A stretch of 64,000 nucleotides of DNA from Acidimicrobiia bacterium (GCA_022820505.1 JAJEFK010000002.1:62001-126000); one strand, 5' to 3'. Shown: positions 8,194 through 17,401, counted from the stretch's first letter. Notes: generated from the sequence alone by a model not told the origin. Numbers and translations: made by a program.

Positions 8194-9099
8194 ATGACAC
8201 TTGCCGATGTTGCCCCGCCTGCCAGCGATGCCATCTCAGACGGCCAGCGTGCCAGCTACGAAGCCAACGGCTATCTGTGCCTGCCGGGCTTTGTCGGGCC
8301 GGAATGGCTCGACGAGCTCCGTGCTGTGACGGCGGAGTTCATCGATGCCAGCCGTACGGAGATCGCCTCGGGCAAGGTGTTCGATCTCGAGCCCACACAC
8401 ACTGCCGATGCGCCACGGCTGCGGCGACTCATCTCCCCCGTCGACCAGCACCCGACCTACGCGAGGTTTGCCTTCGAGGGCCCCCCGGCGCAGCTCGCCT
8501 CGGCCCTGCTCGGCGGCCCGGTGCGCTACCACCACTCCAAGCTCAACTTCAAGTGGTCGGGCGGCGGCGAGGAGGTGAAGTGGCATCAGGACATCCAGTT
8601 CTGGCCTCACACCGACTTCACCCCGCTCACGATCGGCGTGTATCTCGAAGACGTCGATCCTGAGATGTCGCCGATGGGCGTGCTGCCCGGCAGCCACCGT
8701 GGTCCGCTGTTCGACCAGTACGCGCCCGACGGGAGCTGGGCGGGCTCGATGGCTGATGCCGATGTGGCGACCCTGGATCTGGACCAGATGGTGTACCTCG
8801 GCGGGCCGGCAGGTTCAGTCACCGTTCACAACTGCTGCATGATCCACGGCTCGCTGCCCAACAACTCGCCGCGGCCCCGGCCTCTGCTGCTGCAGACCTA
8901 CTCGGCCGTCGACTCCTACCCGATCAGCCACATCGGCGCGAACGGAGTCTTGGGGTCGAGCGGCGGCAGAATCTGCGGCGGCGAGGCGTCCCAGATTCTC
9001 ACGATCGACGGCCGCCAGATGCACGGCGCGCCCGACTGGTCGCGCAAGGGTCCGCCGACGATCTTCGGCTCCCAGCAGAAAGACGCTCTCGACGGCTGA
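8194..9099 (+). CDS. Phytanoyl-CoA dioxygenase (PhyH) family protein
   Basis: A 301-residue Fe(II)/2-oxoglutarate-dependent oxygenase. The His-x-Asp of the iron site is in KWHQDIQFW; the distal His is in VHNCCMIHGSLPNNS, and the Arg that holds 2-oxoglutarate fits RPRP just after it. The N-terminal YEANGYLCLPGFV is the usual entry to this fold. ATG at 8194 was chosen because residues coded upstream are basic and low-complexity, running through the promoter region. The substrate is unknown: family members hydroxylate acyl-CoAs, small acids or natural products. The kinase-like gene follows 37 bases later and may be co-transcribed. Confidence 0.85.
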   Translation: MTLADVAPPASDAISDGQRASYEANGYLCLPGFVGPEWLDELRAVTAEFIDASRTEIASGKVFDLEPTHTADAPRLRRLISPVDQHPTYARFAFEGPPAQLASALLGGPVRYHHSKLNFKWSGGGEEVKWHQDIQFWPHTDFTPLTIGVYLEDVDPEMSPMGVLPGSHRGPLFDQYAPDGSWAGSMADADVATLDLDQMVYLGGPAGSVTVHNCCMIHGSLPNNSPRPRPLLLQTYSAVDSYPISHIGANGVLGSSGGRICGGEASQILTIDGRQMHGAPDWSRKGPPTIFGSQQKDALDG

Positions 9100-9136
9100 G
9101 TTGCGAGTTGCGCTGGGCACGATCTGGAGTTTTGGG

Positions 9137-10708
9137 GTGACCGCCGAACATCATCACCCCGTACCCGATTTCTTCGACGCGCTGGATGCCGTAGTGCGTC
9201 GGGAGATTGCTGAATGCGCCGGACTGGAGCACGCCGAGCGGCTCAGCGGTGGGGCCAGCATGGAGACGTACCGCCTGGTGTGCCGACGAGCGTCCGACAC
9301 CGATGCCAGTTTCGTCATCTGCCTGCGCCGGGGACCCGACGGCGAGGACCGTGAGGGCGACAACGTCACGGGCGTGGCCGCCGAAGCACAGTGCATGGCT
9401 GTGGCCCGTGCGGCGGGGGTTCCCGAGCCGGAAGTGCTGTACGTGCTGACGCCCGACGACGGCGTGGGCGCGGGCTTCCTGATGGAGTGGCTGGACGGCG
9501 TCACGCTGGGAGCCCGCATTGCCAGAGCGCCTGAGCTGGCCGACGTGCGTGCCAAGTTGGCGTTCCAGTGCGGCCAGGAGATGGCCCGAATCCACGGCAT
9601 CGACCTCGACGCCTCGGAACTGTCAAGGGTGCTGCGCCGGGTTGAGCCCGCCGAGTACCTCGCTGAGTCGTGGGACCGCTACAAGGACATGCCCACCCCC
9701 CAGCCGATGATCGACTACGCGGGGCGCTGGCTGACCGAACAGTTGGACGGACGCGGTCCGACCGAGCTGACACTGGTGCACAACGACTTCCGCAACGGCA
9801 ATGTCATGGTGGACCCCGGCGAGGGACTGAACGCGGTGCTCGACTGGGAGACCGCCCACATCGGCGATCCGATGCGGGATCTGGGCTGGATGTGCACCAA
9901 TTCGTGGCGCTTCGGGCAGCGGCACTTGCCGGTCGGCGGGTTCGGCCTCTACGACGACCTGTTTGCCGGCTATGAGAGCGTGGCCGGCCACCCAGTCGAC
10001 CGGGATCGAGTCCAGTACTGGGAGGTGTTTGGTTCGTTCTGGTGGGCGGTGGGCTGCCTGTCGATGGCGGATCGCTACAGGATGGGCTCTGACGCCACCG
10101 TGGAGCGGCCCGGTATCGGTCGCCGCAGCTCGGAGTGCCAACTCGATTGCGTCAACTTGATCATTCCGGGGCCCGTGGAGTTCCAACCCGCCGTGCATGA
10201 ACTGGGTCTCCTAGAGCCTGACTTCGGTCGCCAGCCTCGGGACCTGTCGCCGTTCGGCGGCAGCGGGACCAGTGCTCAGGCGCACGCTGCAGCGGGCGAC
10301 ATGCCCCGCGTGGACGAGCTGCTCGAGAGCGTGCGTGACTTCCTGCATGGCGAAGTCCGTCAGGCCACCGAGGGACGCACGAACTTCCTGGCGCTCGTGG
10401 CGGGCAACTCTCTCGACATCGCGTTGCGAGAACGCTTGATTGGGCCGCAACTGCACCGCTACGAGCAGGAGCGGCTCGCCTCGCTGGTCGGCGACAGCCA
10501 TCCGACGGCCAGCGACCGCGCCACCCCGGATGCACAGATCGCCGAGCAGGTCACGGAGTTGCGGTGGCGTCTCGTGCACGCACTGCGAGACGGCTCGATG
10601 CCGCTGGACGCACCCGGGCTCGCCGACTACCTGCGCACCTCAGTCGCCCACCAGGTGGCGATCGACCAGCCCAAGTACTCAGCGTTCCGCCACATCGCCA
10701 CCTTGTGA
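9137..10708 (+). CDS. Aminoglycoside phosphotransferase-like kinase fused to a DUF6285 domain
   Basis: A 523-residue two-part protein. Residues about 10-340 are an APH/choline-kinase fold: a Gly-rich LSGGASMETYR loop, FLMEWLDGV hinge, LVHNDFRNGNVMVD (the H-x-D-x4-N catalytic loop) and VLDWETAHIGDP (metal Asp). Residues about 375-523 (VDELLESVRDFLHGEV to IDQPKYSAF) match DUF6285 as I remember it, usually a separate small gene beside such kinases and acyl-CoA dehydrogenases. I chose GTG at 9137, preceded by GGAG, over the TTG at 9101. Likely a kinase for a small alcohol or CoA-linked metabolite, not necessarily drug resistance. Confidence 0.8.
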   Translation: MTAEHHHPVPDFFDALDAVVRREIAECAGLEHAERLSGGASMETYRLVCRRASDTDASFVICLRRGPDGEDREGDNVTGVAAEAQCMAVARAAGVPEPEVLYVLTPDDGVGAGFLMEWLDGVTLGARIARAPELADVRAKLAFQCGQEMARIHGIDLDASELSRVLRRVEPAEYLAESWDRYKDMPTPQPMIDYAGRWLTEQLDGRGPTELTLVHNDFRNGNVMVDPGEGLNAVLDWETAHIGDPMRDLGWMCTNSWRFGQRHLPVGGFGLYDDLFAGYESVAGHPVDRDRVQYWEVFGSFWWAVGCLSMADRYRMGSDATVERPGIGRRSSECQLDCVNLIIPGPVEFQPAVHELGLLEPDFGRQPRDLSPFGGSGTSAQAHAAAGDMPRVDELLESVRDFLHGEVRQATEGRTNFLALVAGNSLDIALRERLIGPQLHRYEQERLASLVGDSHPTASDRATPDAQIAEQVTELRWRLVHALRDGSMPLDAPGLADYLRTSVAHQVAIDQPKYSAFRHIATL

Positions 10709-10730
10709 TGGGTGAGTACAACGCGGACGG

Positions 10731-11156
10731 TCAGCGCCAGAGGGCCAGCAGTACGCCGATGACGCTGTAGGAGATGAGCGGGTAACCGGCGTTGATGGCC
10801 CACAGCCGCAGGCCGCGGCCCTCGAAGGCGTAGTTGATGCCGTGCGAGGTGAGCACGAAGCCGGCGCCGGCCAGCAGGCCGAGGCCCAGGCCCTCGCCGA
10901 AGCTGTCAGTGTCGAGGCCCTGGCCCAGCAGCGCCAGCACGAGCGTGAAGACGAAAGCGAGCACGATCGCCAGCACGTAGGGGTACCACTGGCGCGGCGT
11001 GCCCTTCATCGCCTCCATGTCGTCGTCGGTCAGCCCGACTTCGGCCATCCACGGCTTGGCCAGCGTGCTGTACCACGCCGCCCCGAGCACCTGGTTGAAC
11101 ACGATCGCCACGATGATCGCCCACCAGTTCAGGCTTCCCAGGTCCATCGCGTCCAT
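10731..11156 (-). CDS. DUF1761 family membrane protein
   Basis: A 141-residue membrane protein with four hydrophobic helices (about 10-28, 60-82, 90-108 and 118-138). NWWAIIVAIVFNQVLGAAWYS is close to the family's opening, where an N-x2-A/W-x-Y-S pattern recurs, and a KPWM segment follows. The biochemical role of the family is not known. It is convergent with the kinase gene (22 bases apart) and directly downstream of the SRPBCC gene on its own strand (27 bases), suggesting a two-gene unit. Confidence 0.75.
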   Translation of the reverse strand: MDAMDLGSLNWWAIIVAIVFNQVLGAAWYSTLAKPWMAEVGLTDDDMEAMKGTPRQWYPYVLAIVLAFVFTLVLALLGQGLDTDSFGEGLGLGLLAGAGFVLTSHGINYAFEGRGLRLWAINAGYPLISYSVIGVLLALWR

Positions 11157-11183
11157 GTGCGTCCTCCTGAATTCCCAACCGAG

Positions 11184-11654
11184 CTATGACTCGGCGGTTG
11201 CCTTGATGGCTGCGAGAGTTGCGGCCATGCCGGAACGTACGACATCAGCTCTCGCTGCCAATTGTTCGGCACTCAATGGCTGAAGCGTAGGTGGCAGGCT
11301 GAGGACATCCCAGATTTCAGTCAGCGATGTGCCGCCCGTGCCATTGGGTGCCATGCGGTAGGTCCAGCGCACATAGGGGCCTTCAGGGTCCTGCGGGCGG
11401 GTCACCCACTCGAAGCACTCCGACGGCTGGGCCACGGTCACCGTGCAGGGCACACTCCACTCGCGGTCGCCGATTCGGTTGTGCCCTTCGAAGGTCGAGC
11501 CTTCAGCAGCAGGCGTATCGCTCGTCCAGTCCGCCCCGACATTCTCCGGGCTCCACTCCCCCATCCGGGGCACGTCGGACACCAGGGCATAGACGGCATC
11601 GGGAGTGGCCGCGATGTCGACGCTTGCTTCGTGCTGCATTCCATGAACGGTCAT
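11184..11654 (-). CDS. SRPBCC (START/Bet v1-like) family protein
   Basis: A 156-residue soluble protein of the polyketide-cyclase/dehydrase group, a helix-grip fold that binds hydrophobic ligands. EASVDIAATPDAVYALVSD followed by GEWSPE is the usual first strand and helix; RWTYRMAP and TEIWDV form later strands. No catalytic residues can be named. The annotated ATG at 11654 is touched directly by a hairpin, leaving no room for a ribosome site; a second ATG at 11639 begins MQHEASVD and may be the true start. DUF1761 follows in the same direction. Confidence 0.75.
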   Translation of the reverse strand: MTVHGMQHEASVDIAATPDAVYALVSDVPRMGEWSPENVGADWTSDTPAAEGSTFEGHNRIGDREWSVPCTVTVAQPSECFEWVTRPQDPEGPYVRWTYRMAPNGTGGTSLTEIWDVLSLPPTLQPLSAEQLAARADVVRSGMAATLAAIKATAES

Positions 11655-11676
11655 GGGCGAAACCGTAGTTTCGCCC
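11655..11676 (-). promoter_or_regulatory. Perfect 9-bp hairpin with UACG loop abutting a start codon
   Basis: Read on the minus strand, GGGCGAAAC pairs perfectly with GTTTCGCCC around the loop TACG, giving the very stable C(UACG)G tetraloop form in RNA. Its 3' arm ends at the base before the SRPBCC ATG. It could be a translation-blocking hairpin, a protein-binding operator, or a processing site. The tetraloop only has this stable form on the minus-strand transcript, which favours an RNA role. Confidence 0.5.
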
Positions 11677-11819
11677 GCCAGCGTGGGCGCAGGCGTTTGC
11701 TATGGCCCCTGCGGGCACTGCGATGCAGCCCGCCGCGCCATACCATTGCGGCGACCGCGGCGGGCCGTGTTACCACCCGCTGCCGCCGATGCCGAGAGCT
11801 ACGGGAACGAGGAGCACAG

Positions 11820-12719
11820 ATGGGCGAGATCCCGCGAACCGAGGACCGTCGCAGCCCCATCCGGCGGCTCGGACGAACGGTTGAGCCGATTCACACGGTC
11901 GCCTACTACTCACCCGAGATCTACGGCTTCAACGACGACGGGTTCAAGGGCTGGTGGCATGCCTACTTCGCGTACCGCTCGGCCCCCATGGGCAGGGTGA
12001 GTGCTGCGACCGTGACGTCGGTGTTCTACAACTTCGCCCCACGCATGGTGGAGCGGGCCGTGCCGGGCTGCTGGGATGTCATGGAACCCGACGCCGTCCG
12101 TGCCCGCCAGCTCGAGCTCACGACGGCGTCGATGCAGCGGGCCTTGGGCGAGTACCCGGACCAGGGCGAGATTGCCGCAGCAGCGTCCGCTCTGCGCAGC
12201 TTCGCAGGAGATCTGCCGACCGGGGCACGACCGCTGTATGCAGGGTGGGCATCGGAACCGTGGCCTGGCGACAGCACGGGCGGCGGTGATGTCATGGACC
12301 TCTGGCACGGCTGCACACTGCTGCGAGAGTTCCGTTTCGACGGCCACAACATCGCGCTCGCCGCCGGCGACCTCGATCCCGTCGAATGCCACGTGATGAT
12401 GACCACCGGCGGTCATGGCAACGGCGCCACGATCCAGAAGATCCGGGGCTGGAGCGCCGACGAATGGGATGCCGCCTGCCAACGCCTTATCGATCGCGGC
12501 TGGACCACGGCTGATGGCGAGCAAACTCCCGAAGGCAACGCCGCACGCCGGGCGGTCGAGCACGACACCGACCGGTTGTCATTGGCCGCGGCCGATGCCT
12601 TGCCTCCAGGCGATCTCGAGGCCCTGCTGGGACAGCTCGAGCGCATCATGGGCTACCTCGTGGAGACCGGCATCGTCGCGGGCGTCTGGCCGCCTCCGCA
12701 CGTCACGGTCGACGCCTGA
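11820..12719 (+). CDS. SCO6745-like (SalK-type) protein of unknown function
   Basis: A 299-residue soluble protein. RRLGRTVEPIHTVAYYSPE, then FKGWWHAYFAYRSAPMG and FYNFAPRMVERAVPGCWD are stretches I associate with the actinobacterial SCO6745/SalK family, a tandem helical protein whose biochemical role is not settled. The frame is open far upstream, but ATG at 11820 has an ACGAGGAGCAC ribosome site just before it. GlnRS begins 6 bases after its stop, so the two are probably translated from one message. Confidence 0.7.
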   Translation: MGEIPRTEDRRSPIRRLGRTVEPIHTVAYYSPEIYGFNDDGFKGWWHAYFAYRSAPMGRVSAATVTSVFYNFAPRMVERAVPGCWDVMEPDAVRARQLELTTASMQRALGEYPDQGEIAAAASALRSFAGDLPTGARPLYAGWASEPWPGDSTGGGDVMDLWHGCTLLREFRFDGHNIALAAGDLDPVECHVMMTTGGHGNGATIQKIRGWSADEWDAACQRLIDRGWTTADGEQTPEGNAARRAVEHDTDRLSLAAADALPPGDLEALLGQLERIMGYLVETGIVAGVWPPPHVTVDA

Positions 12720-12725
12720 GGACCT

Positions 12726-14495
12726 GTGCCTGACCCCCTCGGGCCCTCCAGCTCAGCCGCCCCTACCAGAGAGTCCGCGAACGGCGGCAGTCGCGACTTC
12801 ATTCGAGACCAAGTCGAGGCGGACTTGGGGTCGGAGCGTTTCGCGGGCAGGGTTCAGACCCGCTTCCCACCGGAACCGAACGGGTATCTCCACGTCGGGC
12901 ACGCCAAGGCGATCTGCTTGGACTTCACGGTGGCCTCCGAATTCGGCGGCCACTGCTTTCTGCGCTTCGACGACACGAATCCTGCAACCGAGAGTCCCGA
13001 GTACGTCGAGGCCATCGTCGACGACGTGAGGTGGCTGGGCTTCGAGCCCGACGAAGTTCGCTTTGCCTCGGACTACTTCGAACAGCTCTACGCATGGGCG
13101 GAATACCTGATCGAGCGAGGGCTGGCCTACGTCGACGACCAGGACGCGGAGACTATTTCAGCGGGCCGTGGGGGCTTCGGGCAGCCAGGCATCGAGAGCC
13201 CCTACCGGGATCGGGAAGCCCCCGAGAACCTGCGCCTGTTCCGCGAGATGGCCGCTGGCCAGCATCCTGAAGGCAGCAGGGTGCTGCGGGCCCGCGTCGA
13301 CATGCAGCACGAGAACATGCAGATGCGTGACCCGGTGATGTACCGCATCCGCCATGAGCACCACTACCGCAGCGGCGACCGCTGGTGCATCTATCCCACG
13401 TACGACTGGGCTCACGGCCAGAGCGATGCCATCGAAGGCGTCACCCATTCGCTGTGCACGCTGGAATTCCGGGACAACCGGGCGCTGTACGACTGGTACC
13501 TGCAGCACCTGCCACTCGCCGAGCTGGGTCATGCAGGCGACCGCCCGCATCAAACCGAATTCGCCCGCTTGGAGCTGACCCACACGATCACCTCCAAGCG
13601 AATCCTTCGCCGTCTCGTGGAAGAAGGTCATGTCGACGGCTGGGACGATCCCCGGCTGCCGACGCTGCGGGCCCTGCGCAGGCGCGGCTACCCCCCCTCG
13701 GCCATTCGGGACTTCTGCGGTTTCATCGGCGTGGCGCGTACCAACAGCCGGCACGCACCCGAACTGCTCGAATCATTCGTGCGCACCGAGCTGAATGCCG
13801 CTGCACCCCGGCGGATGGCCGTGCTGCGACCGCTGAAGCTGGTAATCACCAACTGGCCCATCGACGACGACGGGGAACCGGTGCTCGAGTACCGGGAAGC
13901 GACGAACAACCCCGAAGATCCATCGGCAGGCACCCGGCAGGTGCCCTTCAGCGGGACGCTGTGGATCGAGCATGACGACTTCCGCCTGGAACCGCCGCCC
14001 AAGTACTTCCGGCTGACGCCGGGACGCGAGGTGCGGCTGCGCGCCGGCTATTTCATTCGCTGCACCGACGCAGCGACCGACGCTGACGGGAATGTCACCG
14101 AAGTGCGTTGCACCTACGACCCCGAGACCTCCGGCGGGCAAGCCCCAGACGGTCGCAGGGTCAAGGCCACGATCCACTGGGTCAGCGCCGCGCACGCCGT
14201 GCCAATCGAAGCGGCGCTGTACGAGCGGCTCTTCGATGCCGAGCTGCCGGGCGAGCGCACCGGTGATCCGCTCGACGACCTGCACCCGAGCTCACGCGAG
14301 CTGTGCGCCGGGGTCGCCGAACCCGCTGTCGCCGACGTCGCCCCCGGTCAGGTGGTGCAGTTCGAACGCCTCGGCTATTTCTGCGCCGACAGTTCAGGGC
14401 CGGACAGTCCCGGTGCACCGCTCTTCCACCGCACCGTCGGCCTGCGCGATGAGTGGGCCAACATCCAGAAGCGCCAGCAACAGCAAGGAACATGA
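12726..14495 (+). CDS. glnS: Glutaminyl-tRNA synthetase
   Basis: A 589-residue class I synthetase charging tRNA-Gln with glutamine. The HIGH-region is RFPPEPNGYLHVGHAK, followed by RFDDTNPA; the KMSKS-type loop is ITSKRIL before GHVDGWDDPRLPTL, a stretch typical of GlnRS and not bacterial GluRS. Two anticodon-binding beta barrels follow from about 350, ending without the YqeY extension some bacteria carry. Start is GTG at 12726. Most actinobacteria make Gln-tRNA by amidating Glu-tRNA with GatCAB, so this gene is notable. It overlaps the following SDR start by four bases (ATGA). Confidence 0.93.
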   Translation: MPDPLGPSSSAAPTRESANGGSRDFIRDQVEADLGSERFAGRVQTRFPPEPNGYLHVGHAKAICLDFTVASEFGGHCFLRFDDTNPATESPEYVEAIVDDVRWLGFEPDEVRFASDYFEQLYAWAEYLIERGLAYVDDQDAETISAGRGGFGQPGIESPYRDREAPENLRLFREMAAGQHPEGSRVLRARVDMQHENMQMRDPVMYRIRHEHHYRSGDRWCIYPTYDWAHGQSDAIEGVTHSLCTLEFRDNRALYDWYLQHLPLAELGHAGDRPHQTEFARLELTHTITSKRILRRLVEEGHVDGWDDPRLPTLRALRRRGYPPSAIRDFCGFIGVARTNSRHAPELLESFVRTELNAAAPRRMAVLRPLKLVITNWPIDDDGEPVLEYREATNNPEDPSAGTRQVPFSGTLWIEHDDFRLEPPPKYFRLTPGREVRLRAGYFIRCTDAATDADGNVTEVRCTYDPETSGGQAPDGRRVKATIHWVSAAHAVPIEAALYERLFDAELPGERTGDPLDDLHPSSRELCAGVAEPAVADVAPGQVVQFERLGYFCADSSGPDSPGAPLFHRTVGLRDEWANIQKRQQQQGT

Positions 14496-15241
14496 CGATG
14501 AACCAGGGCGTGGCCATCATCACCGGCGGCGGCACCGGCATCGGCCGGGCGTGTGCGCTGGCACTCTCGGAGACCGGCTGGATGACAGTCGTGTGCGGTC
14601 GCCGCCGGGAGTTGCTTGACGAGGTAGTGGATCAGTGCGCCGCCGATGCACTCGCAGTGACGGCCGATGTGTCCGATCCCGAGCAGGTCGATGCGCTCTT
14701 CGCCGCAGCCTCGGACCGGTTCGGCCGCGTGGACCTCCTGTTCAACAACGCCGGCATGGGCACCCGACCCGTTCCGGTGGACGAGTTGCCTGTTGACGAC
14801 TGGCTGGCCACGGTTGGGGTGAACCTGACCGGCGCGTGGCTGTGCGCCCGCGCTGCGTTCGCGCAGATGAAGCGTCAGCAACCCTCCGGAGGACGGATCA
14901 TCAACAACGGATCAGTGTCGGCACAGACACCCCGCCCGCACTCGTCCCCGTACACAGCGACGAAACATGCGATCACCGGGCTCACCAAGGCCCTGTCGCT
15001 GGAAGGACGGGATCACGGCATCACCGTCGGCCAGATCGACATCGGCAACGCCGAGTCGCCGCTGACCGCTCCGATGGCCACGGGCGTCCCCCAGGCCGAC
15101 GGCAGCATCCGTGCCGAGCCGCTGATGGACGTCGACGACGTGGCCCGTGCTGTGCTGTACATGGCAGAACTGCCCGCCGACACCAACGTGCTCACCATGA
15201 CCGTGATGGCCAACAACATGCCCCTCGTCGGCCGCGGCTGA
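14492..15241 (+). CDS. Short-chain dehydrogenase/reductase
   Basis: A 249-residue classical SDR. The cofactor loop is TGGGTGIG, followed by NNAG, the catalytic Ser in NNGSVSAQTP and Tyr-x3-Lys in SPYTATKHA. Arg residues after the second strand (CGRRRELL) suggest NADP(H). ATG at 14492 overlaps the glnS stop; a second ATG at 14498 is possible. Substrate unknown. It is the third gene of a probable unit with the SalK-like gene and glnS, though no functional link is obvious. Confidence 0.88.
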   Translation: MTMNQGVAIITGGGTGIGRACALALSETGWMTVVCGRRRELLDEVVDQCAADALAVTADVSDPEQVDALFAAASDRFGRVDLLFNNAGMGTRPVPVDELPVDDWLATVGVNLTGAWLCARAAFAQMKRQQPSGGRIINNGSVSAQTPRPHSSPYTATKHAITGLTKALSLEGRDHGITVGQIDIGNAESPLTAPMATGVPQADGSIRAEPLMDVDDVARAVLYMAELPADTNVLTMTVMANNMPLVGRG

Positions 15242-15295
15242 CAGCGGCGCATCAGACTCGGTCGCAACTGAGCTGTTTTTCGTAGGCTGCGCGCC

Positions 15296-16183
15296 ATGAA
15301 GTTCGGGTATCTCACAGGCAATCACCACGGCGGCATCGACCCAGGCGACCTGGCGCAAGAACTTGAGGAACGCGGCTTCGCATCGGTGTGGTACCCCGAG
15401 CACACCCACATCCCGACCTCCCGCGAGAGCCCCTATCCGAACGGCGGCCAGCTCCCCGGCACCTACTTCCACATGATGGACCCGTTCGTCTCCATCGGCG
15501 TCGCCGCCGCGCGGACCAGCCAGATCACGCTCGGCACTGGCATCTGCCTCATCCTTCAGCACGACCTCATCGACCTCGCACGCACCGTCGCCAGCGCCGA
15601 TGTGCTGGCCAGCGGCCGTGTGGTGCTGGGCGTCGGCGTCGGCTGGAACAAGGAGGAACTCGCCGACCATCGCCCCGACATGCCCTTCAGCCGCCGCTAC
15701 GGCGCCATGCGCGAGCGCATCGCTGCGATGCGCTCGATCTGGGCCGACGATCCCGTGCCTGCCTTCGAGGGCGAGTGGGACAGCTACAGCGAGTCGTGGA
15801 TCTACCCAAAACCCACCAACGGCACCGTGCCCATCGCACTCGGCAACGCCGGCCCGCTGGGCATCCAGCATGCAGCGGAATACGCCGACGAGTGGGCGCC
15901 CATCGACGTGGGTGTCATGAACACCACCGGCAAGCCCGACGTGCTCGGCGGCATCGAACGATTCCGCCGCCTCGCTGCCGAAGCGGGGCGCGAGAACGCC
16001 GACGACATCCCGATCACGCTCTACATCTGGGGCCGGCCCCGCATGGACCGGCTGGAGTCCTACGCCGGAGCCGGCGTCAGCCAGTTCATTCTCACGCCCG
16101 TCAACTTCGACCTGCCCTCAGCCGACGAGACCCTGCAGTACCTCGACGAACTCGCCCCCACCCTCGCCGCGTTCAGTACCTGA
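15296..16183 (+). CDS. Luciferase-like (LLM class) oxidoreductase, probably F420-dependent
   Basis: A 295-residue TIM-barrel flavin/F420 enzyme. MKFGYLTGNHHGGIDPGDLA opens the barrel, SVWYPEHTHIP carries the usual aromatic-E-H motif, ITLGTGICLI and LGVGVGWNKEE (G-V-G-x-G-W-x-x-E-E) are family signatures. In actinobacteria this subgroup generally uses coenzyme F420 rather than FMN; that is knowledge of the group, not visible proof. Substrate unknown. It stands 54 bases after the SDR and is convergent with the thiolase, only 6 bases separating the stops. Confidence 0.85.
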   Translation: MKFGYLTGNHHGGIDPGDLAQELEERGFASVWYPEHTHIPTSRESPYPNGGQLPGTYFHMMDPFVSIGVAAARTSQITLGTGICLILQHDLIDLARTVASADVLASGRVVLGVGVGWNKEELADHRPDMPFSRRYGAMRERIAAMRSIWADDPVPAFEGEWDSYSESWIYPKPTNGTVPIALGNAGPLGIQHAAEYADEWAPIDVGVMNTTGKPDVLGGIERFRRLAAEAGRENADDIPITLYIWGRPRMDRLESYAGAGVSQFILTPVNFDLPSADETLQYLDELAPTLAAFST

Positions 16184-16189
16184 GTCGGG

Positions 16190-17401
16190 CTAGAGGCCGG
16201 AGCGTTCCAGGATGTGCACGCCGCAGCTCGAGCCGAGGCCGATCACGTGCGCCAGGCCGACCTTGGCATCGGGTACCTGGCGGTCACCGGCCTCGCCACG
16301 GACGTGCGTGGCAACCTCGAACAGGTTGGCTACGCCGGTGGCGCCGATGGGGTGCCCCTTCGACAGCAGGCCGCCCGACACGTTCACCGGGATCTCCCCG
16401 TCGCGCCACGGGCCGCCCCTGTCGATCCACTCGCCGGCGCCGCCGGGCTCGCACAGCCGCAGGTTGTCGTAGTGCCTCAGCTCGGCGGTTGCGAAACAGT
16501 CGTGCAGCTCCACCAAATCGAGATCGGCAGGATCCACGCCCGAATCCTCGTATGCCGCGTCAGCGGCGTTGCGAGTGAGCGTGTTGACGTCGGGCTGCAC
16601 CTGACAGCCCTCGGTCCAGGGGTCTGAGGTGAGTACCGAAGCCGAGACCTTGACGGCGCGCCGTTGCTGTTCACGCGGCAGCGTCTTCAGCTTCTCGTCG
16701 GAGACCAGTACCACAGCCGCCGATCCATCGCCGGTCGGGCAGCACATCAGCAGGGTGTTCGGGTAGGCGATCACCTCGGAGCTCATGACCTCGTCGAGCG
16801 TGAACGCCTTGCGATATTGCGCCAGTGGGTTCAGCGTGGAGTGCTCGTGGTTCTTCTGCGCCACCTTGGCGAACTGCTCGAAACCCACGCCGTCGTTCTC
16901 GTAGGCGTACTCCATGCCGGCCTGGGCAAACACGCCGGGCATCATGTTGGTGCCGAGCCGCCCCTCGACGCCGACGACGGACCCGAAGCGTCCCTTGCGC
17001 TCGAACACTTGCTTGTCGGAGCGGGCGGCTCGGTCGGCACCGAGCATGCCCATCTTGCCCATCTGCTCGACGCCGACTGCGAGGCCCATCTGGGCCTCAC
17101 CGGATTTGATCGCCATCATCACTGTGCGGACTGCTGTCGCCCCCGTTGCGCAGGCGTTGGCGACGTTGTACACGGGAATGCCGGTCTGGCCGAGCTGCTT
17201 CTGGAGACGCTGGCCGACGCCGCCATTGGCCTCGTACAGGCAGCCCGCCGCCAGGACGTCCATGTCGGCCATGGTCACCCCGCCGTCATCGAGTGCCCCG
17301 AGCGAGGCTTCTGCGGCCAGGTCGATGAGGTCTTTGTCGGCATAACGGCCGAACTTGGTCATGGAGGTGCCGAGAATCCACACCGGGTCTTGGTTGCTCA
17401 T
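16190..17401 (-). CDS. Thiolase-like acetyltransferase / lipid-transfer (SCP-x type) protein
   Basis: A 403-residue thiolase-fold protein. The nucleophile Cys lies in NVANACATGATA, with downstream VELHDCFATAEL and SKGHPIGATG carrying the His/Cys pocket. This SCP2-thiolase branch usually works with a DUF35 Zn-ribbon/OB-fold partner, which is exactly the gene upstream (72 bases). Such pairs perform retro-aldol or thiolytic cleavage in sterol or fatty-acid side-chain breakdown. ATG at 17401 follows GGGAGCACCC, a good ribosome site. The substrate is not predictable. Confidence 0.88.
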   Translation of the reverse strand: MSNQDPVWILGTSMTKFGRYADKDLIDLAAEASLGALDDGGVTMADMDVLAAGCLYEANGGVGQRLQKQLGQTGIPVYNVANACATGATAVRTVMMAIKSGEAQMGLAVGVEQMGKMGMLGADRAARSDKQVFERKGRFGSVVGVEGRLGTNMMPGVFAQAGMEYAYENDGVGFEQFAKVAQKNHEHSTLNPLAQYRKAFTLDEVMSSEVIAYPNTLLMCCPTGDGSAAVVLVSDEKLKTLPREQQRRAVKVSASVLTSDPWTEGCQVQPDVNTLTRNAADAAYEDSGVDPADLDLVELHDCFATAELRHYDNLRLCEPGGAGEWIDRGGPWRDGEIPVNVSGGLLSKGHPIGATGVANLFEVATHVRGEAGDRQVPDAKVGLAHVIGLGSSCGVHILERSGL

